A stretch of 64,000 bases of DNA from Pycnopodia helianthoides (taxonomy: Eukaryota; Echinodermata; Asteroidea; Forcipulatida; Asteriidae), in the NCBI GenBank assembly GCA_032158295.1, contig CM063243.1:3914948-3978947 (forward strand), in the 5' to 3' direction. A model generated the notes under the pieces. The model was not told where the DNA came from and searched no databases. It worked only from the letters and a program-made list of their open reading frames with translations. Shown in pieces: positions 33,721 through 45,049 of this stretch; position 1 is the stretch's first letter; every line of letters begins with the position of its first letter. The translations under genes were made by a program, and so were the position numbers.

Positions 33721-33986
33721 TTCTTCCTATTTCTCCACACAATGCAAAGCTTCAAACAATACATGCACAAACATGACAACCTGCATGTTTTGATTGTAAC
33801 AATCATCCTAATTTGCATGAGTTCCACCAAACATTTTGTTGAAGTTTTCAATATTGGTTTTCTTTTATTTTTGATTGACAGTATAGAAAAATCGTAGGGT
33901 AAATGCAGGTTAATTGGTACTGACTGTTTCAATGATGGGTAATGTTTTTCAAGTAGTGACAATTGTCTTTTTTGTTTGTGTTGCAG

Positions 33987-34080
33987 AAAAGCTAAGCATC
34001 TGTCCGATGAGATCTACCAGTCAACAAGTAGATGTCCAAGACTTGCTTATAATAGAGGAGCTGCACTTTCCAGTAAAATT
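33987..34080 (+). other. Exon-like module 1 (donor lost)
   Basis: Preceded by TTTTTTGTTTGTGTTGCAG. The core ATCTACCAGTCAACAAGTAG and ATGTCCAAGAC is shared by all modules. The usual AAAAGGTGAA donor reads AAAATTTGAA here, so this copy has lost its 5' splice site. QQVDVQDLL and EELHFPVK read open. Confidence 0.55.
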
Positions 34081-34432
34081 TGAATCCTCAAAAATGTTAA
34101 CCTAAAATTGGTACACCCAGTCCCAAGTAGAATGCATGCTGTTAGCTCTGGCTTAAACTGAAGTTAGTTTCAGTCTTTTATCTTGTAGCATTTCAATTCA
34201 TTCAAAGATTCTTGTTGAGATTTTCAGATTTAAAAAAGCTGGGTTGTGTTCTTTATGTCTGGCATTAAAGATTTGGGAAAGTCACTCAGGATGCTTTATG
34301 TAAAACACAAATATCAACAGCAAAAACTTGCTTTTGGTTATTAAATTTTTGGTTTTCCATTTCCTGGATAATTTTTATTGTGTGAGCTTATTGATGAAAT
34401 GGTTCAAATTGTGCAATTTGTTTGTGTTGCAG

Positions 34433-34528
34433 TCAGCCCTACCATCTCCAAAGACTTCTTACTCATCAACATGTAGATGTCCAAGACCAGCTTATGATCA
34501 AAGAGCTGCATGCACTATCCAGTAAAAG
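34433..34528 (+). other. Exon-like module 2
   Basis: Acceptor TTTGTGTTGCAG, donor AAAAGGTGAAC. Length 96 nt, including an extra GCAT relative to the 91-nt modules. The SPKTSYSSTCRCPRPAYD frame is open to near the end, where a stop (CAGTAA) appears because of the 4-nt insertion. Confidence 0.55.
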
Positions 34529-34861
34529 GTGAACCTTTTAAGACAAAAAGTTTCATATTTACACCTTGTCCCAAATGGACCTCTGCAGTAAATTGTGCAG
34601 AGTGTTCAGAGTTGACAGGCTAGGTTGTGTTTTTTTTGTCGGGTCTCACAGAGTTTGGAAACGTCCCTTTGGGATACTTTTGTATTCTAAACGCAAATAT
34701 CAAGACAAATTTTCAGCCTCCCTTGCTGAATCCAATAAATGCTTTTCTTCACTTGGTTTTGATTGAAAGTAAACACAAAATCCTCAAGTGAAGGAAATGT
34801 TGTTTTACACTAGGTGTAAATCTTGATAATGTTGGTAAATATTGATATCTTTGTGTTGCAG

Positions 34862-34956
34862 TCAGGCTGACGACCTCCAAAGAGATCTACCCATCGACAA
34901 GTAGATGTCCAAGACCGGCCTATGATGACGGAGCTGCATGCACTCTCCAGTAAAAG
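34862..34956 (+). other. Exon-like module 3
   Basis: Acceptor TTTGTGTTGCAG, donor AAAAGGTAAAC. Length 95 nt with the same GCAT insertion as module 2. The frame SKEIYPSTSRCPRPAYD is open to the terminal CAGTAA. Confidence 0.6.
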
Positions 34957-35125
34957 GTAAACTCCTAAATAGTACAGTTTCAATATTCATACCCTGTCCC
35001 AACTCCCAAATGGAGCAGGGTCTCTGTATAAATGTGTCTGTTGTTGCTCTGCTGAACAGAAGTTGAAACCAGAAATATTCAATCAAGTGAGGTTTGCGGT
35101 GAAACCATTTGTGCATAAATCTTAC

Positions 35126-35291
35126 TTGTGAGTTGTGGTTCTGAGAAGAACTGGTGGTTTGACAACTCGACGTTTCGATCAGTATGCTCTGATCGTCTTC
35201 AGCTTTCTCCTGAAGACGATCAGAGCATATACTGATCGAAACGTAGAGTTGTCCAACCACCAGTTCTTCTCGGAACCACCACAACTCACAG
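35126..35291. repeat. 166-bp near-perfect palindrome between modules 3 and 4
   Basis: The left arm (TGTGAGTTGTGGTTCTGAGA..CGACGTTTCGATCAG..CTGATCGTCTTCAG) and right arm (CTGAAGACGATCAG..CTGATCGAAACGT..ACCACCAGTTCTTC..ACAACTCACA) pair over about 78 bp with a 7-nt centre. It looks like two copies of a retroelement terminal box joined head to head. It is longer and younger-looking than the surrounding intron. Confidence 0.75.
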
Positions 35292-35526
35292 GAGAGATGT
35301 ATGCACATGGTGTCACCGCAAACATCGCTTGCCTGTACTCCCCACCATGCAAAGTGTAAAATTCTACAGAAATATTCAATTTTGTTTCGATGGCAATTGT
35401 TTCAGTGTTGACAAGATGGGCTGTGTTTTTCTGCCGATTTTTTTATATTTTTGGAAGTCCCTAAGGATGATTCACATTAAACACAAACATCAAGACGAAT
35501 TCTTAGCTTTTGTAAGTCATATGCTT

Positions 35527-35921
35527 TTAAAGGAACGTTACAGTATTGGTTTTTGCTAACAAAACAGTTGCTGGCAGTGTAAGCACTTTATGTAATCCAC
35601 CATATACATAAACTGACAAACCTGTAGAAGTTTGAGATCAATCGGCCATCTGGGTCACAAGAAAAAAGTTAAAAAAAAACGATTACACATTTGCATGAAA
35701 TCATATAGATTCAACAAATGAATAAAACGCTCACTGAGCGAAACTCCAATGGGAAAATTAGTTTATTCATTTCCCATCAAATATGGCATTTCAGACAGAA
35801 ATATTTCAAGGGATGTTTTCTACTATCAACATTATTAGACCGTGTCAGTTTTATGTAAATCTTTGATCAAAAAGTATATTTTACAAGTTTTTTTCTTACC
35901 AATTCTGTTATGTTCCTTTAA
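35527..35921 (-). mobile_element. MITE family C, copy 2 (complete, inverted)
   Basis: Starts TTAAAGGAACGTTACAGTAT and ends ATTCTGTTATGTTCCTTTAA. The interior is the reverse of copy 1 (ACATAAACTGACAAACCTGT, CAAATATGGCATTTCAGACA). It sits in the intron between modules 3 and 4, explaining part of that intron's length. Confidence 0.8.
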
Positions 35922-36247
35922 GTTTCATTCTTAGGGCTCACTGATTATACCAGCACCAATTCTCAGCAGAACTGCTTTAGGCATTTGACGTCCCCTACAA
36001 TTACTGTTACAACAATCAAATCAAGACTGGCCAATGGTGAATCGTGACTTGCATGAGTTTCTCCAAACACACTGTTGCTGCTTTTAGTGTTGGTTTTCTT
36101 AATTAACTTTAACTAACCTTTAAAGATATAGAAAAATTCTAAAGTAAAAACAGTTTCACTCAACTTAACTGTTTTACTGATGATTCAGTTTTTTAAAATT
36201 TTGTATTATTAAATGTTTTTAAATTGTGTTCTTTGTTTTAATTGCAG

Positions 36248-36325
36248 TCAGGCTTGACATCTACCCGTCAACAAGTAGATGTCTAAGACCGGCCTATGAT
36301 AAAGGAGCTGCACTCTCTAGTACAG
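36248..36325 (+). other. Exon-like module 4
   Basis: Acceptor TTTTAATTGCAG, donor TACAGGTAAT. 78 nt: relative to the 91-nt form it lacks 12 nt (four codons, in frame) and one nt at the donor. The frame IYPSTSRCLRPAYDKGAA stays open. Its length is a multiple of three, unlike most copies. Confidence 0.6.
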
Positions 36326-36908
36326 GTAATTTCCCCCAAAAAGTGAATTAAAATATTTACACCCAATCACAAATGGAACCCTCGACTAGTAGTTGTGCAG
36401 AATGTCTGTTGATGCTTTTAGTTGAAACGGAAGTTAGTATCAGACATTTCCATGTAGCTTTACAGTTCATTTAAAGATGTCTGTATGTTGTTTGGCAATC
36501 ATTTCAGAGTTGACAGGCTGGATTGTTGGTTTTTTTCTGTCCGGTTCCTAAGAGTTTAGGGAAACCACTTGGGATCTTTCATGTTCAACACAAATATCAA
36601 GACGAGTTCCTTGCTTTTGTTAATTAAAATTGTGCATGCCTTTTTCAAGATATGCTTCATTCTTAGAGCTCTTTGAAAAAAAATTAAGTTAATACCAGCA
36701 CCAATCCTTAATAGAACTGTTCCAGGCTTTTGTTGTCCCGTATAATTACTGTTGCTTTACTTTGATTGCAACAATCAAAATAATCCTGATTTGATGAGTT
36801 CCTCCAACAAGTTTGTTGCTGTGTTCAGTGTTGAGTTTTCTTTGTCTATTTTTTATTGAGAGTGTTGAAAATATCCTAAGAAAAAAAGCAGTGTATCTAA
36901 ACTAGTTG

Positions 36909-37274
36909 TTTAAAGACACTGGACACCTTCGGTAATTGTCAAAGACCAGTCTTCTCACTTGGTGTATCTCAACATATGCACAAAACTCAATTGGTCGTCG
37001 AAGTTGCGAGATAATAATGGAAGAAAAAACACCCTTGTCACACGAAGTTGTGTGCCTTCAGATGGTTGATTTCGAGACCTCATGCATGAGGTCTCAAAAT
37101 CAGTTCAAATATTTTACTGAGAAATTACTTCTTTCTCAAAAACTACGTTACTTCAGAGGGAGCTGTTTCTCACAATGTTTTATACTATCAACAGCTCTCC
37201 ATTGCACGTTACCAAGTAAGTTTTTATGCTAACAATTATTTTGAGTAATTACCAATAGTGTCCAGTGCCTTTAA
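36909..37274 (+). mobile_element. MITE family D, copy 2
   Basis: Starts TTAAAGACACTGGACACC and ends GTGTCCAGTGCCTTTAA. The central hairpin is GAGACCTCATGCATGAGGTC, a perfect palindrome. It is inserted in the intron between modules 4 and 5. Confidence 0.8.
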
Positions 37275-37336
37275 TGATGGGTAATGTTTTAAAATACAAA
37301 ATACGGCAAAGTGTTCCATTTGTTTTTGTGTTGCAG

Positions 37337-37435
37337 GAAGGCTTAGCATCTCCTATAATACATCTACCCAGTCAACAAGTAGATGTCCAAAACTGGTATA
37401 TGTTTTAGGAGCTGTTTGCACTCTCCAGGAAAAAG
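37337..37435 (+). other. Exon-like module 5
   Basis: Acceptor TTTTTGTGTTGCAG, donor AAAAAGGTGAG. 99 nt. Hairpin arms ACATCTAC / GTAGATGT are intact. Both main frames are interrupted (a TAG after GTATATGTTT in one). Confidence 0.5.
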
Positions 37436-37980
37436 GTGAGTTCCCAGAAAGTGAATTAGAATATTTACCCCTGGTCCTGATTAAAGCTCTGTAGTAATTG
37501 TGCAGAATGCTTTAGACATGTTTAGACAATATCAGTCTTTTCTTGTAGCGTTAAAACTCATTCAAAGATATTTGTATGTTGTTTGGAAATCATGTTTACA
37601 GTTGACTGGCTGGTTGTGTTTTTTCTGTAAGGTGTGTAAGATTTTTTGAAAAGCATGTTAAACACACACATATCAGAACAACTTCTTAGCTTTCGCTAAT
37701 TCAACTTTTGCAGACCATTCTCTTGGTAAGTTTTTATTATAAGAGCTCATCTGACAGTAACATTTAAACCAGCATCAACCATCAAGAGAACTGTTTCATA
37801 TTATAAGTCCCTCCAAACTCTTGTCTTATTTTTTTATTAAAAGTATAGAAAAAATGCAAAGTAAAAGCAATTTATCTGAACCTAACTTTTTTTACTGATA
37901 GATATTAGAAAACGTTAATATCTAAGTGTTGCAAATTTTGTATTTAATTTATAAAATTTTGTTTATTTATGTTTTGTTTC

Positions 37981-38046
37981 TCCAAAGACGTCTTCTCGTC
38001 AACAAGCAGATGTCCTAGATCTGTCTATGATAAAGGAGCTGCACTC
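37981..38046 (+). other. Exon-like module 6 (decayed, splice sites lost)
   Basis: CTCGTCAACAAGCAGATGTC and TATGATAAAGGAGCTGCACT match the module core, but neither TTGCAG nor a GT donor is present. Confidence 0.5.
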
Positions 38047-38197
38047 AAAAAAAATTTAATTAAAATATAAAAAAGCTCTCTATTTAATAGTTGTTGAGAG
38101 AACCTTTTTTTTTTCTTCAAGCAAACGACCTCCCCTCAATTACTGTTGCTTATTTTCAATACAATCAAAACAATCCGGATTTCTGTTTGTTTTGCAG

Positions 38198-38288
38198 AAA
38201 GGCTTACCATCTCCAAGGAGATCTACCTGTCAACAAGTAGACGTCCAAGACCAGCCTCTGATAACAGAGCTTCACTTTCCAGTAAAAG
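38198..38288 (+). other. Exon-like module 7
   Basis: Acceptor TGTTTGTTTTGCAG, donor AAAAGGTAAAC, 91 nt. Open in two frames: one gives RLTISKEIYLSTSRRPRPAS, the other QQVDVQDQPLITELHFPVK. The downstream intron is nearly identical to that of module 8, so modules 7 and 8 are a recent tandem duplication of about 570 bp. Confidence 0.6.
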
Positions 38289-38766
38289 GTAAACTCCCAG
38301 AAAGGACAGTTTAAATATTTACCCCTGGTACCCAAACGGTTCTCTGTAATAATTGTGCAGATATAGAGTGCATGATGTTAGTCTCGTTAAAACAACATTT
38401 GTTTATCAGTCTTTTTTCCTGGATCACTGAAGCTTGTTCGAAAATGTTTGTATGCTCTTTGGCAATCACTTCAGATTTGACCGTCTGGTTTTGGTTTTTT
38501 TTTTTTCTGTTGGGTATAAAGAGTTTGAGGAGCACCCCCTAAAGATGCCTTATGTTAAATACTCAAGACAAATTCTTAGCTTTGGTAATAATACTTTCTG
38601 CATGCCATAGATAGATTTGCTTCATTCCAATAGAGTCCATACCAACACAAATCCTTCACTTATCAGTTCCTCCAATCATTTCCTGTCAATGTTTTGTCTT
38701 CATTTATTGTGTTTGAAATTTATTAAACACTAATTGTTGCAGGTTGTGTGATTTGTACGGTTGCAG

Positions 38767-38857
38767 AAAGGCTTAGCATCTCCAGAGACATCTACCCGTC
38801 AACAAGTAGATGTCCAAGACCACCCTATGACAACAGAGCTTCACTTTCCAGTAAAAG
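38767..38857 (+). other. Exon-like module 8
   Basis: Acceptor ACGGTTGCAG, donor AAAAGGTAAAC, 91 nt. Open in the IYPSTSRCPRPPYD frame and in the QQVDVQDHP frame. It carries the perfect 9-bp hairpin GACATCTAC / GTAGATGTC with loop CCGTCAACAA. Confidence 0.6.
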
Positions 38858-39340
38858 GTAAACTCCAGAAAGGACAGTTTAAATATTTACCCCTGGTACC
38901 CAAACGGTTCTCTGTAATAATTGTGCAGATATAGAGTGCATGATGTTAGTCTCGTTAAAACAACATTCGTTTATCAGTCTTTTTTTCTTGGATCACTGAA
39001 GCTTGTTCGAAAATGTTTGTATGCTCTTTGGCAATCACTTCAGATTGGACCGTCTGTTTTTTTTTTTTTTTTTTTTTTTCTGTTCGGTATAAAGAGTTTG
39101 AGGAGCGCCCCCTAAAAATGCCTTATGTTAAATACTCAAGACAAATCGTTAGCTTTGGTAATAATACTTTTTGCATGCCAGAGATAGATTTGCTTCATTC
39201 CAATAGAGTCCATACCAACACAAATCCTTCACTTATCAGTTCCTCCAATCATTTCCTTTCAATGTTTTGTCTTCATTTATTGTGTTTGAAATTGATTAAA
39301 CACTACTTGTTGCAGATTGTGTGATTTGTACGTGTTGCAG

Positions 39341-39413
39341 AAAGGCTTAGCATCTCCAGAGACATCTACCCGTCAACAAGTAGATGTCCAAGACCTGCTC
39401 TTTCCAGTAAAAG
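39341..39413 (+). other. Exon-like module 9
   Basis: Acceptor TACGTGTTGCAG, donor AAAAGGTAAAA. 73 nt: an 18-nt deletion (six codons, in frame) relative to module 8. IYPSTSRCPRPALSSK stays open. Confidence 0.6.
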
Positions 39414-40029
39414 GTAAAAAATAAAAGAAAAGTGAATTAAAATATTTACGCCCAGTCCAAAATAGAATTCCGGTGATTTTGCAAATTGTCTGTTGTGGCT
39501 CTGGTTTAGATAGAAGTTAGTATAAGTCTTTTTTTTCCTGAAGCATTATAACTCATTCAAGGACGTTTGTATGTTGTTTGGCAATCATTTCAGAGTTGCA
39601 AGGCTGGGTCGCGTTTTTGTCTGTCGGGTTTCAAACACTTTGAGAAAATCCCTCAGGATGTTCCATGATAAACACAAAAATCAAGACAAATTAATACATT
39701 TTGGTAATTCAAATGTCGGTTTGTCATTTGCTGGATAACTAATACATACTGAGAGCTCACTGATAATTAAATTTATACCAGCACCAATCCTCAAGAGAAC
39801 TATTTCAGGCATTTGCTGTCCCCCAGAATTACTGTTACTTGTTGTCATTGCAGCAATAAAAAATTATCCTGATATGCATGAGTTCCTCCAAACATTTTGT
39901 TACTGAAAGTGTAAAACGAAAAACAAAATCCAAAGGTAACGGTAAGTTAGCTGGACCGAACTGTTTGAATGATGGGTGATGTTGTTAAACACTAAATGTT
40001 GCAAATTGTGCATTTTGTTTGTGTCGCAG

Positions 40030-40120
40030 TCAGGCCCAGCATCTCCGAAGACATCTACCGGTTAACAAGTAGATGTCCAAGACCAGCCTATGATAAAGGA
40101 GCTGTACTCTCCAGTAAAAG
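40030..40120 (+). other. Exon-like module 10
   Basis: Acceptor TTTGTGTCGCAG, donor AAAAGGTGAAT, 91 nt. ISEDIYRLTSRCPRPAYDKG is open. The QQVDVQD frame has a TAA here. This is the last plus-strand module before the 80-bp satellite, which starts within its downstream intron. Confidence 0.6.
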
Positions 40121-43100
40121 GTGAATCCCCCCCAAAATGTGTTTTTAATATTTTACCCTGGTCCTAAAATGGAACTCTGCTGTGCAGAATGCATGTTGTT
40201 GCTCTTGTTTAAGCAGAAGTTAATACCAGTCATGTTCTTTCAACATTACAATTGAATTTTTTTCTTTAAAATCATCTTGACTGGCTTGTGATTGCCCAAC
40301 CTATTGGGCAAGGGTCGCATGGTGCATGGTGTCAGTGATGCTTTTATATTGACAACCTGACTGGTCAGTGACTGCCCAACCTACTGGTCATGGGTCGCAT
40401 GGTGCATGGTGTCAGTGATGCTTTTATATTGACAACCTGACTGGTCAGTGACTGCCCACCCTACTGGTCATGGGTTACATGGTTCATGGTGTCAGTCCAT
40501 GCTTTTATATTGACAACCTGACTGGTCAGTGACTGCCAACCCTACTGGTCATGGGTCACATGGTTCATGGTGTCAGTGTGCTTTTATATTGACAACCTGA
40601 CTGGTCAGTGACTGTCCACCCTACTGGTCATGCGTCACATGGTTCATGATGTCAGTGATGCTTTTATATTGACAACCTGACTGGTCAGTGACTCCCCACC
40701 CTACTGGTCATGGGTCGCATGGTTCATGGTGTCAGTAATTCTTTTATATTAACAACCTGACTGGTCAGTGACTGCCCACCCTACTGGTCATGGGTCACAT
40801 GGTTCATGGTGTCAGTCATGCTTTTATATTGACAACCTGACTGGTCAGTGACTGCCAACCCTACTGGTCATGGGTCACATGGTGCATGGTGTCATACAGT
40901 GATGCTTTTATATTAACAACCTGACTGGTCAGTGACTGCCCACCCTACTGGTCATGGGTCGCATGGTTCGTGGTGTCAGTGATGCTTTTATATTGACAAC
41001 CTGACTGGTCAGTGACTGCCCACCCTACTGGTCATGGGTCACATGGTTCATGGTGTCAGTCATGCTTTTATATTGACAACCTGACTGGTCAGTGACTGCG
41101 AACCCTACTGGTCATGGGTCACATGGTGCATGGTGTCATACAGTGATGCTTTTATATTAACAACCTGACTGTTCAGTGACTGCCAACCCTACAGGTCATG
41201 GGTCGCATGGTTCATGGTGTCATGCAGTGATGCTTTTGTATTGACAACCTGACTGGTCAATGACTGCCAACCCTACTGGTCATGAGTCGCATGGTTCATG
41301 GTGTCAGTGTTGCTTTTATATTGACAACCTGACTGGTCAGTGACTGCCAACCCTACTGGTCATGGGTCACATGGTTCATGGTGTCAGTGATGCTTTTGTA
41401 TTGACAACCTGACTGGTCAGTGACTGCCAACCCTACTGGTCATGAGTCGCATGGTTCATGGTGTCAGTGATGCTTTTATATTGACAACCTGACTGGTCAG
41501 TGACTGCCCACCCTACTGGTCATTGGTCACATGGTTTATGGTGTCAGTGTTGCTTTTATATTGACAACCTGACTGGTCAGTGACTGCCAACCCTACTGGT
41601 CATGGGTGGCATGGTTCATGGTGTCAGTGATGCTTTTATATGACAACCTGACTGGTCAGTGACTGCCCACCCTACTGGTCATGGGTCGCATGGTTCATGG
41701 TGTCAGTAATTCTTTTATATTGACAACCTGACTGGTCAGTGACTGCCAACCCTACTGGTCATGCGTCGCATGGTTCATGATGTCAGTGATGCTTTTATAT
41801 TGACAACCTGACTGGTCAGTGACTGCCCACCCTACTGGTCATGGTCACATGGTTCATGGTGTCAGTGATGCTTTTATATTGACAACCTGACTGGTCAGTG
41901 ACTGCCCACCCTTCTGGTCATGGGTCACATGGTTCATGGTGTCAGTCATGCTTTCATGTTGACAACCTGACTGGTCAGTGACTGCCAACCCTACTGGTCA
42001 TGGGTCGCATGGTTCATGGTGTCATGCAGTGATGCTTTTGTATTGACAACCTGACTGGTCAGTGACTGCCAACCCTACTGGTCACGATTCGCATGGTGCA
42101 TGGTGTCAGTGATGCTTTTGTATTGACAACCTGACTGGTCAGTGACTGCCAACCGTACTGGTCATGGGTCGCATGGTGCATGGTGTCAGTGATGCTTTTA
42201 TATTAACAACCTGACTGGTCAGTGACTGCCCACCCTACTGGTCATGGGTCACATTGTTCATGGTGTCAGTCATGCTTTTATATTGACAACCTGACTGGTC
42301 AGTGACTGCCCACCCTACTGGTCATTGGTCACATGGTTCATGGTGTCAGTGATGCTTTTATATTGACAACCTGACTGGTCAGTGACTCCCCACCCTACTG
42401 GTCATGGGTCGCATGGTTCATGGTGTCAGTAATTCTTTTATATTAACAACCTGACTGGTCAGTGACTGCCAACACTACTGGTCATGGGTGACATGGTTCA
42501 TGGTGTCAGTCATGCTTTTATATTGACAACCTGACTGCTCAGTGACTGCCAACCCTACTGGTCATGGGTCGCATGGTTCATGGTGTCAGTGATGCTTTTA
42601 TATTGACAACCTGACTGGTCAGTGACTGCCCACCCTACTGGTCATGGGTCACATGGTTCATGGTGTCAGTCATTGCTTTTATATTGACAACCTGACTGGT
42701 CAGTGACTGCCACCCTACAGTCATGGGTTACATGGTTCATGGTGTCAGTGATGCTTTAACATTGACAACCTGACTGGTCAGTGACTGCCCACCCTACTGG
42801 TCATGGGTCATCATGGTGCATGGTGTCAGTGTTGCTTTTATATTACAACCTGACTGGTCAGTGACTGCCACCCTACTGGTCATGGGTCACATGTTCATGG
42901 TGTCAGTGATTGCTTTTATATTGACAACCTGACTGGTCAGTGACTGCCAACCCTACTGGTCATGGGTGGCATGGTTCATGGTGTCAGTGATGCTTTTATA
43001 TTGACAACCTGACTGGTCAGTGACTGCCCACCCTACTGGTCATGGGTCGCATGGTTCATGGTGTCAGTAATTCTTTTATATAAACAACCTGACTGGTCAG

Positions 43101-44954
43101 TGACTGCCAACCCCACTGGTCATGGGTTACATGGTTCATGGTGTCAGTCCATGCTTTTATATTGACAACCTGACTGGTCAGTGACTGCCAACCCTACTGG
43201 TCATGCGTCGCATGGTTCATGATGTCAGTGATGCTTTTATATTGACAACCTGACTGGTCAGTGACTGCCCACCCTACTGGTCATGGGTCACATGGTTCAT
43301 GGTGTCAGTCATGCTTTTATATTGACAACCTGACTGGTCAGTGACTGCCCACCCTACGGTCATGGGTCACATGGTTCATGGTGTCAGTCATGCTTTTATA
43401 TTGACAACCTGACTGGTCAGTGACTGCCACCCTACTGGTCATGGGTCGCATGGTTCATGGTGTCATGCAGTGATGCTTTTGTATTGACAACCTGACTGGT
43501 CAGTGACTGCCAACCCTACTGGTATGGTCACGAGTCGCATGGTTCATGGTGTCAGTGTTGCTTTTATATTGACAACCTGACTGGTCAGTGACTGCCAACC
43601 CTACTGGTCATGGGTCACATGGTTCATGGTGTCAGTGTTGCTCTTTTATTGACAACCTGACTGGTCAGTGACTGCCCACCCTACTGGTCATGGGTGCATG
43701 GTTCATGGTGTCAGTGATTCTTTTATATTGACAACCTGACTGGTCAGTGACTGCCCACCCTACTGGTCATGGGTCACATGGTTCATGGTGTAAGTCATGC
43801 TTTTATATTGAAAACATGACTGGTCAGTGACTGCCAACCCTACCGGTCATGGGTTACATGGTTCATGGTGTCAGTGATGCTTTAACATTGACAACCTGAC
43901 TGGTCAGTGACTGCCAACTGTACTGGTCATGGGTCGCATGGTGCATGGTGTCAGTGATGCTTTTATATTAACAACCTGACTGGTCAGTGACTGCCCACCC
44001 TATTGGTCATGGGTCACATTGTTCATGGTGTCAGTCATGCTTTTATATTAACAACCTGACTGGTCAGTAACTGCCCACCCTACTGGTCATTGGTCACATG
44101 GTTCATGGTGTCAGTGTTGCTTTTATATTGACAAACCTGACTGGTCAGTGACTGCCAACCCTACTGGTCATGGGTTACATGGTTCATGGTGTCAGTGATG
44201 TTTTTATATTGACAACCTGACTGGTCAGTGACTCCCCAACCTACTGGTCATGGGTCACATGGTTCATGGTGTCAGTGATGCTTTTGTATTAACAACCTCA
44301 CTGGTCAGTGACTGCCAACCCTACGGTCATGGGTTACATGGTTCATGGTGTCAGTGATGCTTTTATATTACAACCTGACTGGTCAGTGACTGCCAACCCT
44401 ACTGGTCATGGGTCGCATGGTTCATGGTGTCAGTATTCTTTTATATTGACAACCTGACTGGTCAGTGACTGCCAACCCTACTTGTTACATGGTTCATGGT
44501 GTCAGTGATGCTTTTATATTAACAACCTGACTGGTCAGTGAGTGCCCACCCTACTAGTCATGGGTCACATTGTTCATCGGTGTCAGTGATGCTTTTATAT
44601 TGACAACCTGACTGGTCAGTGACTGCCCACCCTTACTGGTCATGGGTCACATGGTTCATGGTGTCAGTGTTGCTTTTATATTGACAACCTGACGTGGTCA
44701 GTGACTGCCACCCTACTGGTCATGGGTCACATTGTACATGCTGTCAGTCATTCTTTTACATTGACAACCTGACTGGTCAGTGACTGCCCACCCTACTGGT
44801 CAAGGGTCGTATGGTTCATGGTGTTAGTAATTCTTTTATATTGACAAACCTGACTGGTCAGTGACTGCCAACCCTACTGGTCATGGGTTACATGGTTCAT
44901 GGTGTCAGTGATGCTTTTATATTGACAACCTGACTGGTCAGTGACTGCCCACCC

Positions 44955-45049
44955 CTTTTAATATATAATATATATAAATGTAAGCATTTATATAGCGCTC
45001 CACAAAGATCGAGCGCTTTACAATTTACATACAAACAAACATGCAATGA
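44955..45049. mobile_element. SINE/LINE-tail insert in satellite, copy 1
   Basis: ATGTAAGCATTTATATAGCG, CTCCACAAAGATCGAGCGCT and TTACAATTTACATACAAAC, with an AT-rich leader. The TATATAGCGC...GCGCTTTACAA pattern is a common tail of metazoan SINEs. Copies at 45,977-46,069 and 46,784-46,878 sit at the same position in the 80-bp unit, so they spread with the array rather than by three insertions. Confidence 0.65.

Noticed and set aside
35145..35280. Functional hammerhead ribozyme
   Set aside because: CTGAAGA and GAAAC are present, but the stem between them leaves AAA rather than GAA or an unpaired C, so the core does not fit. Kept only as a resemblance.
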